Origin: Qipengyuania marincola
GTDB lineage: Bacteria; Pseudomonadota; Alphaproteobacteria; Sphingomonadales; Sphingomonadaceae
NCBI RefSeq assembly: GCF_029688625.1
Contig: NZ_JARULC010000001.1
Coordinates: forward strand, 496,001 to 560,000
Length of the DNA stretch: 64,000 bases
Reading direction: 5' to 3'
In this document: positions 36,920 through 45,699 of the stretch, in pieces
Position numbering within the stretch: the stretch's first letter is position 1
Layout of the letters: every line of letters begins with the position of its first letter
The notes under the pieces: generated by a model
The model's input: the letters and a program-made list of their open reading frames with translations, nothing else
Databases searched by the model: none
Told to the model about the DNA's origin: nothing
Made by a program: the position numbers and the translations under genes

Positions 36920-37881
36920 TCCGCTCGGTCATCACCGGAACGGGATCGGCGCTTCCCGCGAAATGCGTCACCAATGCCGAACTTGCCGAGCGCGTGGAAA
37001 CCTCCGACGACTGGATCGTCGATCGCACTGGCATCCGCCAGCGCTATATCGCCGGCGAGGGCGAATATACCTCGACTCTGGCAACCGAAGCGGCGCGCGC
37101 CGCGCTGGAGGCGGCGAGCATCGACGCGGCCGAAATCGGGCTGATCGTTCTCGCCACTGCCACGCCCGATCACACTTTTCCCGCAACGGCGACTCAGGTC
37201 CAGGCCGCCCTTGGGTGTGGCGGAGGGGTTGCATTCGACGTGCAGGCGGTCTGCTCGGGCTTTCTCTACGCGCTGGCGACCGCGGATTCGCTGCTACGCA
37301 CCGGCATGGCGCAAAAGGCGCTGGTAATCGGTGCGGAAACCTTCAGCCGCATTCTCGACTGGGAGGATCGCACCACCTGCGTCCTGTTCGGTGACGGGGC
37401 GGGCGCAGTCGTGCTGGAGGCGCGGGATGTCGCCGAGGACGGTCCCGGTATCCTCGCCAGCCGCCTGCATGCGGAAGGCGCGCACAAGGACATGCTCTAT
37501 GTCGACGGCGGCCCATCGACCACCGGAACCGTGGGTCACTTGCGCATGCGCGGCCGCGAAGTGTTTCGCCACGCGGTCGTGAACCTCGCGGATGTGCTGA
37601 AGGAAGTGCTGGACGACACCGGACTGGCTGCCAGCGATATCGACTGGGTCGTCCCGCATCAGGCCAATGCCCGAATTCTCGACGCCACGGCGCGCAAGCT
37701 CGATCTCCCGCCCGAAAAGGTCATTGTCACGGTCGACCGCCACGCCAATACGTCGGCCGCCTCGGTGCCGCTCGCGCTGGACGTGGCCATGCGCGATGGC
37801 CGGATCAAAGCTGGCGATCTGGTGATGTTCGAGGCCATGGGGGGCGGTTTCACCTGGGGTGCGTCGCTCGCGCGCATGTAA
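36916..37881 (+). CDS. fabH: Beta-ketoacyl-ACP synthase III
   Basis: Starts fatty acid synthesis by condensing acetyl-CoA with malonyl-ACP. The 321-residue enzyme has the catalytic Cys113 ([13 protein letters not shown]), His in [10 protein letters not shown] and Asn in [15 protein letters not shown]. The start is GTG overlapping the plsX stop (GTGA), which places [14 protein letters not shown] at the N-terminus as in relatives. It ends 30 bases before the probable ihfA promoter. Confidence 0.98.
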   Translation: MIRSVITGTGSALPAKCVTNAELAERVETSDDWIVDRTGIRQRYIAGEGEYTSTLATEAARAALEAASIDAAEIGLIVLATATPDHTFPATATQVQAALGCGGGVAFDVQAVCSGFLYALATADSLLRTGMAQKALVIGAETFSRILDWEDRTTCVLFGDGAGAVVLEARDVAEDGPGILASRLHAEGAHKDMLYVDGGPSTTGTVGHLRMRGREVFRHAVVNLADVLKEVLDDTGLAASDIDWVVPHQANARILDATARKLDLPPEKVIVTVDRHANTSAASVPLALDVAMRDGRIKAGDLVMFEAMGGGFTWGASLARM

Positions 37882-37910
37882 CAGCTGGTCGGATAATCCT
37901 CGCCTTGCAA

Positions 37911-37945
37911 TTGCAGTTTTATGTCAAATGTTTATATTGTTTGAC
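37911..37945 (+). promoter_or_regulatory. ihfA promoter with inverted repeat around the -10 box
   Basis: TTGCAG and TATATT with a 16-base spacer form a good promoter about 75 bases upstream of ihfA. The perfect inverted repeat GTCAAA-N11-TTTGAC at 37923-37945 brackets the -10 box, so a dimer bound there would block RNA polymerase. The regulator is unknown. Confidence 0.5.
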
Positions 37946-38013
37946 GAAAGCGGCAGAATTCACAGTTTGGGTTCGCACCACCACTCAGGGTCGCATCTGA
38001 GGGGAAGGACACG

Positions 38014-38319
38014 ATGGATATGATGCGCTCTGTAGGCACGTTGACCCGCGCCGATCTGGCAGAAACGATCAACCGCAAGCTCGGCCTGTCGCGGGCGGAG
38101 TCGCTCGAAATGGTCGAGGCGATCCTCGAAAAGATGTGCGAAGCGCTGGCCAATGGCGAGAATGTGAAGATCTCGGGCTTCGGCAGTTTCGTGCTGCGCG
38201 ACAAGAAGGAACGGATCGGCCGCAATCCGAAAACCGGCGTCGAAGTGCCGATAACCCCACGCCGGGTAATGACTTTCCGGGCCAGCCAGCTATTGAAAGA
38301 CCGGATCGCAAACGGCTGA
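38014..38319 (+). CDS. ihfA: Integration host factor alpha subunit
   Basis: A 101-residue DNA-bending nucleoid protein that works as a heterodimer with IhfB in replication, recombination and transcription. The N-terminal helices contain [20 protein letters not shown], and the arm and hinge carry the conserved [29 protein letters not shown]. The leader (MDMMRSVG) includes three Met codons; the first is chosen because GGGAAGGA sits six bases upstream. It precedes the MerR gene by 20 bases. Confidence 0.95.
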   Translation: MDMMRSVGTLTRADLAETINRKLGLSRAESLEMVEAILEKMCEALANGENVKISGFGSFVLRDKKERIGRNPKTGVEVPITPRRVMTFRASQLLKDRIANG

Positions 38320-38339
38320 ATTCTCGGGAGCGCGAACGC

Positions 38340-38705
38340 ATGGCGAAATTCGACGATGGCAAGGACGAAGGCGCCCTGCGCACGATCGGCGAAGTAGCCA
38401 AGGCGACGGGCATAAAGGCGCACGTCCTGCGCTATTGGGAAGACCAGTTCCCGATGCTCAAGCCTCTCACCCGCAGCGGAGGGCGGCGGTACTACCGGTC
38501 CGAAGATGTCGAGCTGGTCGAAAAGATCGACCGTCTGGTGAACCAGCAGGGCTACACGTTGAAGGGCGCCAAGGCGGCGCTGAAGGGTGTGCCTGACCAG
38601 CAGGCGGCGGCCCAGGCGGGCACGCCGTCGGTGTCCTCGAACGAGGAGCTGATCGGGAAGCTGAAAGCCATTCGCACGGCCCTGCACCGGGCGCTCGCGG
38701 CCTGA
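38340..38705 (+). CDS. MerR family transcriptional regulator
   Basis: A 121-residue MerR-type protein. The winged helix is LRTIGEVAKATGIKAHVLRYWEDQF and GGRRYYRSEDVELVEKIDRLV. The region after about residue 80 is low complexity and lacks an effector-binding or metal-binding cysteine motif. Located just after ihfA, a frequent alphaproteobacterial pair. Effector and targets unknown. ATG at 38340 follows GGGAGCG about seven bases upstream. Confidence 0.9.
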   Translation: MAKFDDGKDEGALRTIGEVAKATGIKAHVLRYWEDQFPMLKPLTRSGGRRYYRSEDVELVEKIDRLVNQQGYTLKGAKAALKGVPDQQAAAQAGTPSVSSNEELIGKLKAIRTALHRALAA

Positions 38706-38708
38706 TCC

Positions 38709-40064
38709 TCAGTCCGACGGTATCAGCGTCAGTTCGGTCTGGCGGCCATCGAGAAAGCGAACCGACTTGCCGTCGAACCAGGCGTCTTCCTCGCTGCGGA
38801 ACTCGACGATCTGACCGCCCCATTCGGGCACTTCATTGTAGCTGGTGAGCTCGATCGACCAGGCCGTGTTTGCGCGCAGCCGGTATTCGCTCCGGGGGTC
38901 CGCGCCCTGATTGTCCCAGAAACCGATCGCCGTGCCCGCACCATGGCCGTGGAGGCCGATGGGGTGCGAATAGATCGAGGGATTGAGCCCGTCCGCGATC
39001 GCGGCGGCGCGGGCGCGGGCGAGAATCTCATTCCCGGTCAGCCCCGCCTCGAACGCGGCCAGCAGGTGGTCCTGCACCCGGTTGGTTGCTGCCAGCCCTG
39101 CGTTCAGGCCTTCCGGCGCTTCGGTTTCGCCGGGCTTCAGGACATAGGCGAGGTGCTGCGTATCGGTGTTGAGCCGCAGGTAGGTTATGCCGAAATCGGT
39201 CCACAACAGATCCCCCGGCTGGATCACCGTATCATCCCTCAGCATGCCGTCGATCCCCTCACGCTGGATGCCGACCGAGGGATGGAACCATGGCGTCAGG
39301 CCTAGCGAGGCGAGCCGCTCGCGATACCACCATTGGACATCGGCGGCTGTCGTCTCCCCCGGCGTGATGACCTCGCGCGAGAAGGCTTGCGCGATCAGTG
39401 CGTGGGCGACGCGCACGATGCCGGGATAGATTTCGAGCTCGGCAGGCGTGCGGCTTTCGAGCCACCGCAAGGAGAGCGTTTCGCCCGATACGATGCGGTC
39501 GCGATAGGTCTCCGGCAGGGCGGCCATCATCAGGCGATACTGGCTGAGCGTCATCCCATCGCCGAATGCGCGCAGGTCGGAAAAGTTGATCGCGATCCTC
39601 GCCGGATCGCGCTCGGCGATGATGTCCGCCACCGCCTGCCATTGGTCGGGTTCGTCCTCGGGCTCCCAGCTTGGCTGGAACAGGTCGGCGAGACCGTAGC
39701 GACTCACGGTGAGCCGCTCGAACGGCTGGCCGTCGCCAGGATCGTGGAACACCAGGATCGTGCGCCGCCGCGCGCTCATGCTGGTCGCATCGAGCATGCT
39801 GGCGACCACCGGCTCCTCGAAATATTCGCGCGCCATCAGCACCCACATGTCGATACCCTGCTCGCGCATGATCGCCGGTACGATCGTCTCGAGGCGCTCG
39901 GCAAGGATGCGGTCGATGACCTCGGCTCGCTCGCGCATGGGCAGGATCGGCGGCATGTCCGGCGCGGCCTGTTCCGTGTCGCTCAGCGGGATAGTGGGTG
40001 GGGCGGCAAGACCGGGTGAAGCGAGCAACAGGCTCGCCGCAGCCAGCACAAGACGTGAGTTCAT
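38709..40064 (-). CDS. M24 family metallopeptidase (Xaa-Pro aminopeptidase-like), secreted
   Basis: A 451-residue peptidase with a Sec signal peptide (SRLVLAAASLLLASPGLAAP). The pita-bread C-terminal domain has the metal ligands Asp (LLWTDFGI), Asp (NTDTQHLAY), His (IGLHGHGAGTAIG), Glu (SIELTSYNEVP) and Glu (VEFRSEEDAW). The N-terminal domain (about 50-230) is creatinase-like. It probably trims N-terminal residues before proline in the periplasm. ATG at 40064 has AAGGGAAG upstream. It follows smc by 22 bases and ends three bases from the MerR stop. Confidence 0.9.
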   Translation of the reverse strand: MNSRLVLAAASLLLASPGLAAPPTIPLSDTEQAAPDMPPILPMRERAEVIDRILAERLETIVPAIMREQGIDMWVLMAREYFEEPVVASMLDATSMSARRRTILVFHDPGDGQPFERLTVSRYGLADLFQPSWEPEDEPDQWQAVADIIAERDPARIAINFSDLRAFGDGMTLSQYRLMMAALPETYRDRIVSGETLSLRWLESRTPAELEIYPGIVRVAHALIAQAFSREVITPGETTAADVQWWYRERLASLGLTPWFHPSVGIQREGIDGMLRDDTVIQPGDLLWTDFGITYLRLNTDTQHLAYVLKPGETEAPEGLNAGLAATNRVQDHLLAAFEAGLTGNEILARARAAAIADGLNPSIYSHPIGLHGHGAGTAIGFWDNQGADPRSEYRLRANTAWSIELTSYNEVPEWGGQIVEFRSEEDAWFDGKSVRFLDGRQTELTLIPSD

Positions 40065-40086
40065 CGGTTGCTTCCCTTTGATGCGG

Positions 40087-43000
40087 TCATTCTGCCGCCA
40101 GCAGTTCTTCCGCCGCACCCAGGTCCACGCTGACCAGGCGGCTGACGCCCTTCTCGATCATGGTCACGCCGAACAGGCGGTGCATGCGGCTCATGGTCAC
40201 GGCGTTGTGCGTCACGATCAGATAGCGCGTATTCGTCTCGCGCGTCATCGCGTCGAGCAGGTCGCAAAAGCGGTCGATATTCGCGTCGTCGAGCGGCGCG
40301 TCGACCTCGTCGAGCACGCAGATCGGCGCCGGATTGGTCAGGAACAGCGCGAAGATCAGCGCGGTCGCGGTCAGCGCCTGCTCGCCGCCCGACAGCAGTG
40401 TGAGCGATTGCAGGCGCTTGCCAGGCGGCTGCGCGAAAATCTCGAGTCCGGCCTCCAGCGGATCGTCGCTGTCGATCAGCGCCAGATGGGCCTCGCCGCC
40501 CTCGAACAGGCGGGTGAAGAGGCGCTGAAAGTGGTCGTTGACCTGCTCGAAGGCAATGCGCAGCCGCTCGCGACCCTCGCGGTTGAGGCTGCCGATGGAG
40601 CCGCGCAACCGGCTGACGGCTTCGCGCAATTCCTCCTGCTCGGCGGAATTGGCACCATGTTCGCTTTCGATCCGCTCTAGCTCATCGGCGGCGACGAGGT
40701 TGACCGGACCGATGCGCTCGCGGCTGGCAGTGAGGCGGTCCATCTCCTCGCTCTCGGCTTCGGCATTGGCGACGGCATTTTCATCGAAAGCGAAGCGCTC
40801 GGGCAATAGCGGAGGCGGGCACTGGAAGCGCTCGCCGGAAATGCGCGCCATTTCGATACGCCGGCCATCCTGGTTCTCGGCGTGGGCGGACAGGCCAGCG
40901 CGGTTCTCGCGCGCTTCGGCAAGAGCCTCGTTGGCTTGCGTGAAAGTGCGTTCGGCTTCCTGCGCGACCTCGCTTGCCGCAGCGACGGCCTTTTCCGCCT
41001 CGGCAAGCTCCGCACCGAGGCGCTCGCGCAGCTGGTCGCCCTGTTCGATTTCACGCATCAGGCCTTCGGGCTTTGCCGCGGTGACAGCACGTTCCTGCTC
41101 GATCTCCTCCGCGCGGATTTCCATGTCGGACAAGCGGCGGGCGGCATCGCCGCTCCGGGCTTGCCAGTTCGCCATGTCGCTGCGCTGTGCCGCGGCACGC
41201 TCTCGCGCGACCGCCAGCGACTGATCGTGGGCGGCGAGTTCGGCAGCGCGTGCCTGGAGGGTAGACCGGGCCATTTCATTCTTCGCGCGCGACGCTTCCA
41301 GTGCGGCACGCCCGGCCTGCGGATCAGGCAGGGCCTCGCGCTTTTCTTCGGCGGTGGCGAGGTCGGCCTGCGCGGAGCGAAGCTGCTCGTCATGCTCGGC
41401 CTCGCTGCGCGCCAGTTCCTCAAGCCGCGCGGCCAGCCGTTCGCGTGCCGCCTCCGCCTGATCAAGAGCGCGCAGAGCCTGTCGCTCGGCGTCGGCCGCG
41501 CCCGCCAGTTCGCGTTCCGCGGCCACTAGATCGCGTTGGAGCTGGCTCAATTCGCCGCCTGCCCTGTCGAGCGACGATTGCGCATGCTCGGCTGCCCGGC
41601 GCAGGTCAGGAAGGCGATCTTCCAGTTCAGCGAACCGGTTTTCCGCTTCGAGCCGCGCCGCTTCGGCAGAACCTTCGCCGCGGACCACCAGACCGTCCCA
41701 GCGGCGTAATGCGCCTGTCAGCGTGACGATCGCGTGGCCGGGGGCAAGCGGGCGCCCGTCATCGGCCTCCGCCACATGCACCAGCGCCAGCCGCGCGCGC
41801 AATTCCGCAGGGCACGCCTCGACATGGTCGGACAGCGAATCCGCGACGGCTGGCGGGGCATCGGCGCCGGTCCAGTAGCGGCCCTCGGCATCGCCATCGG
41901 GCGCGCCGAGCAGCGCCTTGCCGTCGCGCCCCAAGGCTGCGGCCACTGCGCGCTCGTAGCCCTTGGCTGCGCGCACGCCATCGATCGCCTGTTGGCGGCC
42001 CTCGCGCTTCTGCGCCGCGCGCTGGCGGGCCTCGCGGTCGCGCTGCAGGGCGTCGAATTCGCGTTGCACGCCGGACAGTTCGGCCTTCGCCTCCGACAGG
42101 GCCGACGCTGCCTCGTCCCGTTCGGCCTGCAAGTCGGCCTTGCGCGCCTGCATCGTCTCGATTGCTTCGCGGCGTTCTGCCAGTTCTTTTTCCGCCGCCG
42201 CAAGCGCCGCTTTGGCTGCATCGACATCGGCGCCGGGATTCTCGCCCGCCAGTGCCTCGCGCTGCTGCGCCATCCGGCGCGCTTCGGCCTCGACCCTGTC
42301 CAGACGCGTGCGCGCCTGGGCGATCTCGGCCTCGGCGACGCGCCATTCAGCCTCTACCCCGGCATTGTCGGCAGTGGCCTTGGCCAGCGCGAGCTCGGCC
42401 GCGCGGCTGTCGCGTTCTGCCTGCTCCGCGGCGCGCTCGAGGGCCGGGCGGCGCGCTTCGTCCTCGGCCAAAGTTTTCTCGACAACCGCAAGATCACGCT
42501 CCAGCCGCGACAGGGCCTCGGCAGCGTCTTTCGTGAGCCGGTCCGCCTCGCCGCGATCGGCTTCCAGCCGTGCCTTCTGGCGGTCGAGGTCGGCAAGGCG
42601 CTGCTCCGCGGCTTCGAGCTGGGTCGTGAGCGCCGCCATCCGGTGTCCGTGCGCGCTGGCATCGTCACGCCGATCCGCCTGTTCCTCGCGCGCTTCGGCA
42701 AGCGCCTCGGCAGCCGCGCGCTGCGCCTTCTGCGCGTCGTTGGCAGCGTCCTGAGCCTCGGCGACGCGCTGTTCCGCTTCGCGTGCGGCCTTCTTCGCCT
42801 CTTCGGCTGCTGCCGCCGCATCGCGCCAGCGCGCGAACACGAGCCGCGCCTCGGCGGTCCGGATCTGATCGGAGAGCTTCTTGTAACGTTCGGCTTGCTT
42901 CGCCTGCCGCCGCAGCGAGGCGATCTGGCTGTCGAGCCCGGCCATGATGTCCTCGAGGCGCTCGAGATTGGTCTCGGTCTGCCGCAGCTTGCTTTCCGCG

Positions 43001-43509
43001 TCGCGTCGACGGACGTGCAGGCCAGCGATCCCTGCCGCCTCCTCCAGCATCTGGCGGCGTTCGGTGGGCTTGGCGGCGATGACCTGCGCGATCTTCCCCT
43101 GACTGACGAGGGCAGGGCTGTGCGCGCCGGTCGCGGCATCGGCAAAAATCAGCGCGATGTCCTTGGCACGGACGTCACTGCCGTTGAGGCGATAGGCGGA
43201 GCCCGCGCCGCGTTCGATCCGGCGGACGACCTCCATGTCGTCGCCTTCGTCGTCGCGGCCCTGAAGGACGACTTCGGCGAAGTCGCGCGGCGGACGGCTC
43301 TGCGTGCCGGCAAAGATCACGTCCTCCATCCCGCCCGAGCGCATGGACTTGGGCGAGTTCTCGCCCATGACCCAGCGGATCGCTTCGAGCAGGTTGGACT
43401 TGCCGCAGCCGTTCGGGCCGACGACGCCGGTCAGGCCGGGCTCGATATGCAGCGTGGCGGGTTCGACGAAGCTCTTGAAACCACTCAGCCTGAGCTTCGC
43501 AATTTCCAT
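40087..43509 (-). CDS. smc: Chromosome segregation ATPase SMC
   Basis: The core of the bacterial condensin. The 1140-residue protein has the Walker A GPNGCGKSNLLEAI at 31-44, two long coiled-coil arms with alternating Arg/Glu/Ala, a hinge around residues 500-640 (AIDGVRAAKGYERAVAAALG, DGRPLAPGHAIVTLTGALRRWDG), the signature LSGGEQALTATALIFALF and Walker B VLDEVDAPLDD. ATG at 43509 is at the family start (MEIAKLRLSGFKSFVEP); the upstream frame is not supported. scpA and scpB are not in the window. Confidence 0.98.
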   Translation of the reverse strand: MEIAKLRLSGFKSFVEPATLHIEPGLTGVVGPNGCGKSNLLEAIRWVMGENSPKSMRSGGMEDVIFAGTQSRPPRDFAEVVLQGRDDEGDDMEVVRRIERGAGSAYRLNGSDVRAKDIALIFADAATGAHSPALVSQGKIAQVIAAKPTERRQMLEEAAGIAGLHVRRRDAESKLRQTETNLERLEDIMAGLDSQIASLRRQAKQAERYKKLSDQIRTAEARLVFARWRDAAAAAEEAKKAAREAEQRVAEAQDAANDAQKAQRAAAEALAEAREEQADRRDDASAHGHRMAALTTQLEAAEQRLADLDRQKARLEADRGEADRLTKDAAEALSRLERDLAVVEKTLAEDEARRPALERAAEQAERDSRAAELALAKATADNAGVEAEWRVAEAEIAQARTRLDRVEAEARRMAQQREALAGENPGADVDAAKAALAAAEKELAERREAIETMQARKADLQAERDEAASALSEAKAELSGVQREFDALQRDREARQRAAQKREGRQQAIDGVRAAKGYERAVAAALGRDGKALLGAPDGDAEGRYWTGADAPPAVADSLSDHVEACPAELRARLALVHVAEADDGRPLAPGHAIVTLTGALRRWDGLVVRGEGSAEAARLEAENRFAELEDRLPDLRRAAEHAQSSLDRAGGELSQLQRDLVAAERELAGAADAERQALRALDQAEAARERLAARLEELARSEAEHDEQLRSAQADLATAEEKREALPDPQAGRAALEASRAKNEMARSTLQARAAELAAHDQSLAVARERAAAQRSDMANWQARSGDAARRLSDMEIRAEEIEQERAVTAAKPEGLMREIEQGDQLRERLGAELAEAEKAVAAASEVAQEAERTFTQANEALAEARENRAGLSAHAENQDGRRIEMARISGERFQCPPPLLPERFAFDENAVANAEAESEEMDRLTASRERIGPVNLVAADELERIESEHGANSAEQEELREAVSRLRGSIGSLNREGRERLRIAFEQVNDHFQRLFTRLFEGGEAHLALIDSDDPLEAGLEIFAQPPGKRLQSLTLLSGGEQALTATALIFALFLTNPAPICVLDEVDAPLDDANIDRFCDLLDAMTRETNTRYLIVTHNAVTMSRMHRLFGVTMIEKGVSRLVSVDLGAAEELLAAE

Positions 43510-43535
43510 CGCCCGTCCTTCTCCCCCGCCGGCGC

Positions 43536-44276
43536 TTACCTGGCGCCGGCGCGCTGGAGGATGGGTTCGAGCGCGGCCCAGCTGTTGGCGTCGACCTGCT
43601 GACCGTTGATCAGGAAGGTCGGGGTGCCCTGAATGTTGAGCTCGTCCGACTGCCTCGTCGAGTTGTCGGCAATCGTGGTGTAGGCCTGCTCGTCGGCCAG
43701 GCACTGGCGCGCCTGATCCTCGCTCAGGCCGCGGGCGGCGAAGAAATCGTAGAAGCCGCCGACTTCGGCCAGCCGAACCAGCCGCTGTTCGGGCGGCAGG
43801 TTGAGCGACTGCTCGATTGCGCCCTGGTTCTCGAAGATCGGGGTCAGCACCTGCTGCTGGTTGGCGAACACCTGATCCGACAGGGGAATGAATGCCTCGT
43901 CCGCGGCGCAGCGCACCAGCGTGGCCAGCGCAAGGTCGTGCGGACCGTGGATCTGGTTGCGCAATTCGAAGCTGACGCGGCCGGAATTGACGTATTCGCT
44001 GACGAGCGGCTCCATCCCTTCCGCGGCGAAGCGCGCACAGGTGGGGCAGGTTAGCGAGGCATATTCGACCAGCTTGATCGGCGCATCAGGATTGCCGATC
44101 ATGTAGCCGTCCATGTCGGTCACGGTCACCGTATCGGCCCAGCTCTGGCCATCGGGTGCCGGCACGGCATCAACGGCCTCACCCTCGATCTCACCGGTTT
44201 CACTGCTTTCCGAACCACAGGCGGCCAGAACGAGGGCGAGTGGGGCAGCGAGAGCGAAACGAAGCGTCTTGGTCAT
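43536..44276 (-). CDS. DsbA-family thioredoxin-fold lipoprotein (CPTC)
   Basis: A 246-residue exported thiol-disulfide protein. The N-terminus (RFALAAPLALVLAACG) carries a lipobox LAAC at Cys20, followed by an acidic linker. The redox motif CPTC is at residues 77-80 after IKLVEYASLT. A helical insertion and the cis-Pro loop GTPTFLINGQQVD complete the DsbA-like fold. It probably oxidises or isomerises periplasmic proteins. It is the second of two tandem members, 26 bases upstream of smc. Confidence 0.9.
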   Translation of the reverse strand: MTKTLRFALAAPLALVLAACGSESSETGEIEGEAVDAVPAPDGQSWADTVTVTDMDGYMIGNPDAPIKLVEYASLTCPTCARFAAEGMEPLVSEYVNSGRVSFELRNQIHGPHDLALATLVRCAADEAFIPLSDQVFANQQQVLTPIFENQGAIEQSLNLPPEQRLVRLAEVGGFYDFFAARGLSEDQARQCLADEQAYTTIADNSTRQSDELNIQGTPTFLINGQQVDANSWAALEPILQRAGAR

Positions 44277-44387
44277 GAAAATCCTCTTTTCGGGAACTGG
44301 GAGGCTAAATCAGGCGAATGCGCCGTGGGAAGGCGGCCTTCGGTGTATCCACAGGGCTTTCCCCGGAAATCCGCCTTCGACAGACGG

Positions 44388-45095
44388 TCAGAGCGCCTCG
44401 TCAAGCTGCGGCTGGAGCGCTTTCCAGCCATGCGTGCCGTCGAGAAGCTCGCCATTCAGCAGGAAACTTGGCGTGCCGCGCAGCTCGTGCGCCTCGATGT
44501 CGGCGCGCGACTGTTCGGCCAGCGCCTCGGCCTTGGCCTCGTCGGTCAGGCACTTGTCGGCCTCGATCCGCGAATAGCCGCGCGTTTCCATGATTTCGTA
44601 GAAGTCGAGATCGCTCGCAATTGCCTGGAAGCGCGCGCCCATGCTGCCGAACTGCCAGCGCGCGCGCTGGGCCTGTGTGGTGCTGCGCGCCTTTTCCATC
44701 CATTCATTGTGCCGCGACATGATCGCTTCGTGATTGCCCGGGAATTTCTGCGCCGCGCCGCAATGGGTCAGCAGCACCGCCGTCATGTCGACCGGGTCGC
44801 GGACCAGATGCCTGATTTCGAAGCTCATCTTGCCGCGCGGTACGTAGAGCATCTTCAGCGCCGCATCGCCTTCGCGCGTAAAGGTGGCGCAATGCGAACA
44901 GGTATAGCTCATGAATTCGACGAGCCGCGTCCTGGCCTCCGGGTTGCCGAGCAGGTGACCGCCATTGGTGGCAGTGACCATCGAGCCCCAGTTGCCGCCT
45001 TTCTCGATCGCGCGGTCCTGCGCACTCGCACCGAGCGCGAAAGTCCCTGTCGCAGCAGCAAGCAAGCCTGCGAGAATGCCGGTTTTCCTGATCAC
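44388..45095 (-). CDS. DsbA-family thioredoxin-fold protein (CSHC)
   Basis: A 235-residue periplasmic protein with signal peptide (ILAGLLAAATGTFALGASA). Redox motif CSHC at 66-69 in FMSYTCSHCATF, cis-Pro loop GTPSFLLNGELLDG. It differs from the downstream paralogue in the redox pair and in lacking a lipid anchor, so the two are probably not redundant. Start GTG at 45095 overlaps the DUF721 stop in GTGA. A 111-base spacer separates it from the second paralogue. Confidence 0.9.
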   Translation of the reverse strand: MIRKTGILAGLLAAATGTFALGASAQDRAIEKGGNWGSMVTATNGGHLLGNPEARTRLVEFMSYTCSHCATFTREGDAALKMLYVPRGKMSFEIRHLVRDPVDMTAVLLTHCGAAQKFPGNHEAIMSRHNEWMEKARSTTQAQRARWQFGSMGARFQAIASDLDFYEIMETRGYSRIEADKCLTDEAKAEALAEQSRADIEAHELRGTPSFLLNGELLDGTHGWKALQPQLDEAL

Positions 45096-45685
45096 GTGTC
45101 GTCCTGTCCCTCGTCCTGCGACCCAAGGCTGCGCGCGAGCGATTCGAGTACCGTGCGCAGTTCGGGATCGCCAATATCGCGCAGACTCTCGCCCAGTTCC
45201 ATCGGAATCGGCTTCAACGAGGGTGGCGCTTTGAGTTTGTGTTTTGCAGGAGGCGCCTGAACCGCACCTTGCCGCAGCTTGATACGGGCGACAGCGCGGT
45301 AGCCGAAGAAGCGATTAACCCGCTCGATAATGTCGGGCAGGATCTGCTGAATGAGCGGCGCATGTGCCGGAAGGACGACGAGATGCATGATGCCGTCCGA
45401 TTTCTCGCCCGGCGGGAAGCGGATCATTTCCGGCGTACAGACCTTGGAATGCGTTTCGCCGACGATCTCCGGCCAGCGACTGACTACCGAGCTTTGCACG
45501 AAGCCAAACCGGCGAAACGCGCTGCGCCCGACCTGCGGCATGAGGTCGCTGATCGGCTTGGCGCCGCCGCCACGCGGGCGTGTCCACGCTTTCGTCGTCT
45601 TTCGGCCTGACGCCCCGCTGCCTGAGGCGCCCGGCTTTTTCGAGCCTGCTTTGCTGTCGTCCCGTTCCATTGCGCCGAGCGCCAT
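45092..45685 (-). CDS. DUF721 protein (DciA-like)
   Basis: A 197-residue protein. After a charged, low-complexity beginning comes the DUF721 core: FVQSSVVSRWPEIVGETHSKVCTPEMIRFPPGE, a beta-alpha domain ending around HLVVLPAHAPLIQQILPDIIERVNRFFGYRAVARIKLRQG. DUF721 proteins include DciA, the helicase-associated initiation factor that replaces DnaC in many bacteria; whether this alphaproteobacterial form has that role is not settled. ATG at 45685 is chosen; 45670 is an alternative. It is divergent from mutY with only 14 bases between starts. Confidence 0.85.
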   Translation of the reverse strand: MALGAMERDDSKAGSKKPGASGSGASGRKTTKAWTRPRGGGAKPISDLMPQVGRSAFRRFGFVQSSVVSRWPEIVGETHSKVCTPEMIRFPPGEKSDGIMHLVVLPAHAPLIQQILPDIIERVNRFFGYRAVARIKLRQGAVQAPPAKHKLKAPPSLKPIPMELGESLRDIGDPELRTVLESLARSLGSQDEGQDDT

Positions 45686-45699
45686 GCCATAGGCGCGCC

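Noticed and set aside
41734..43602. 622-codon plus-strand open frame opposite smc
   Set aside because: Arises from the repetitive coiled-coil codons; no domain signal.
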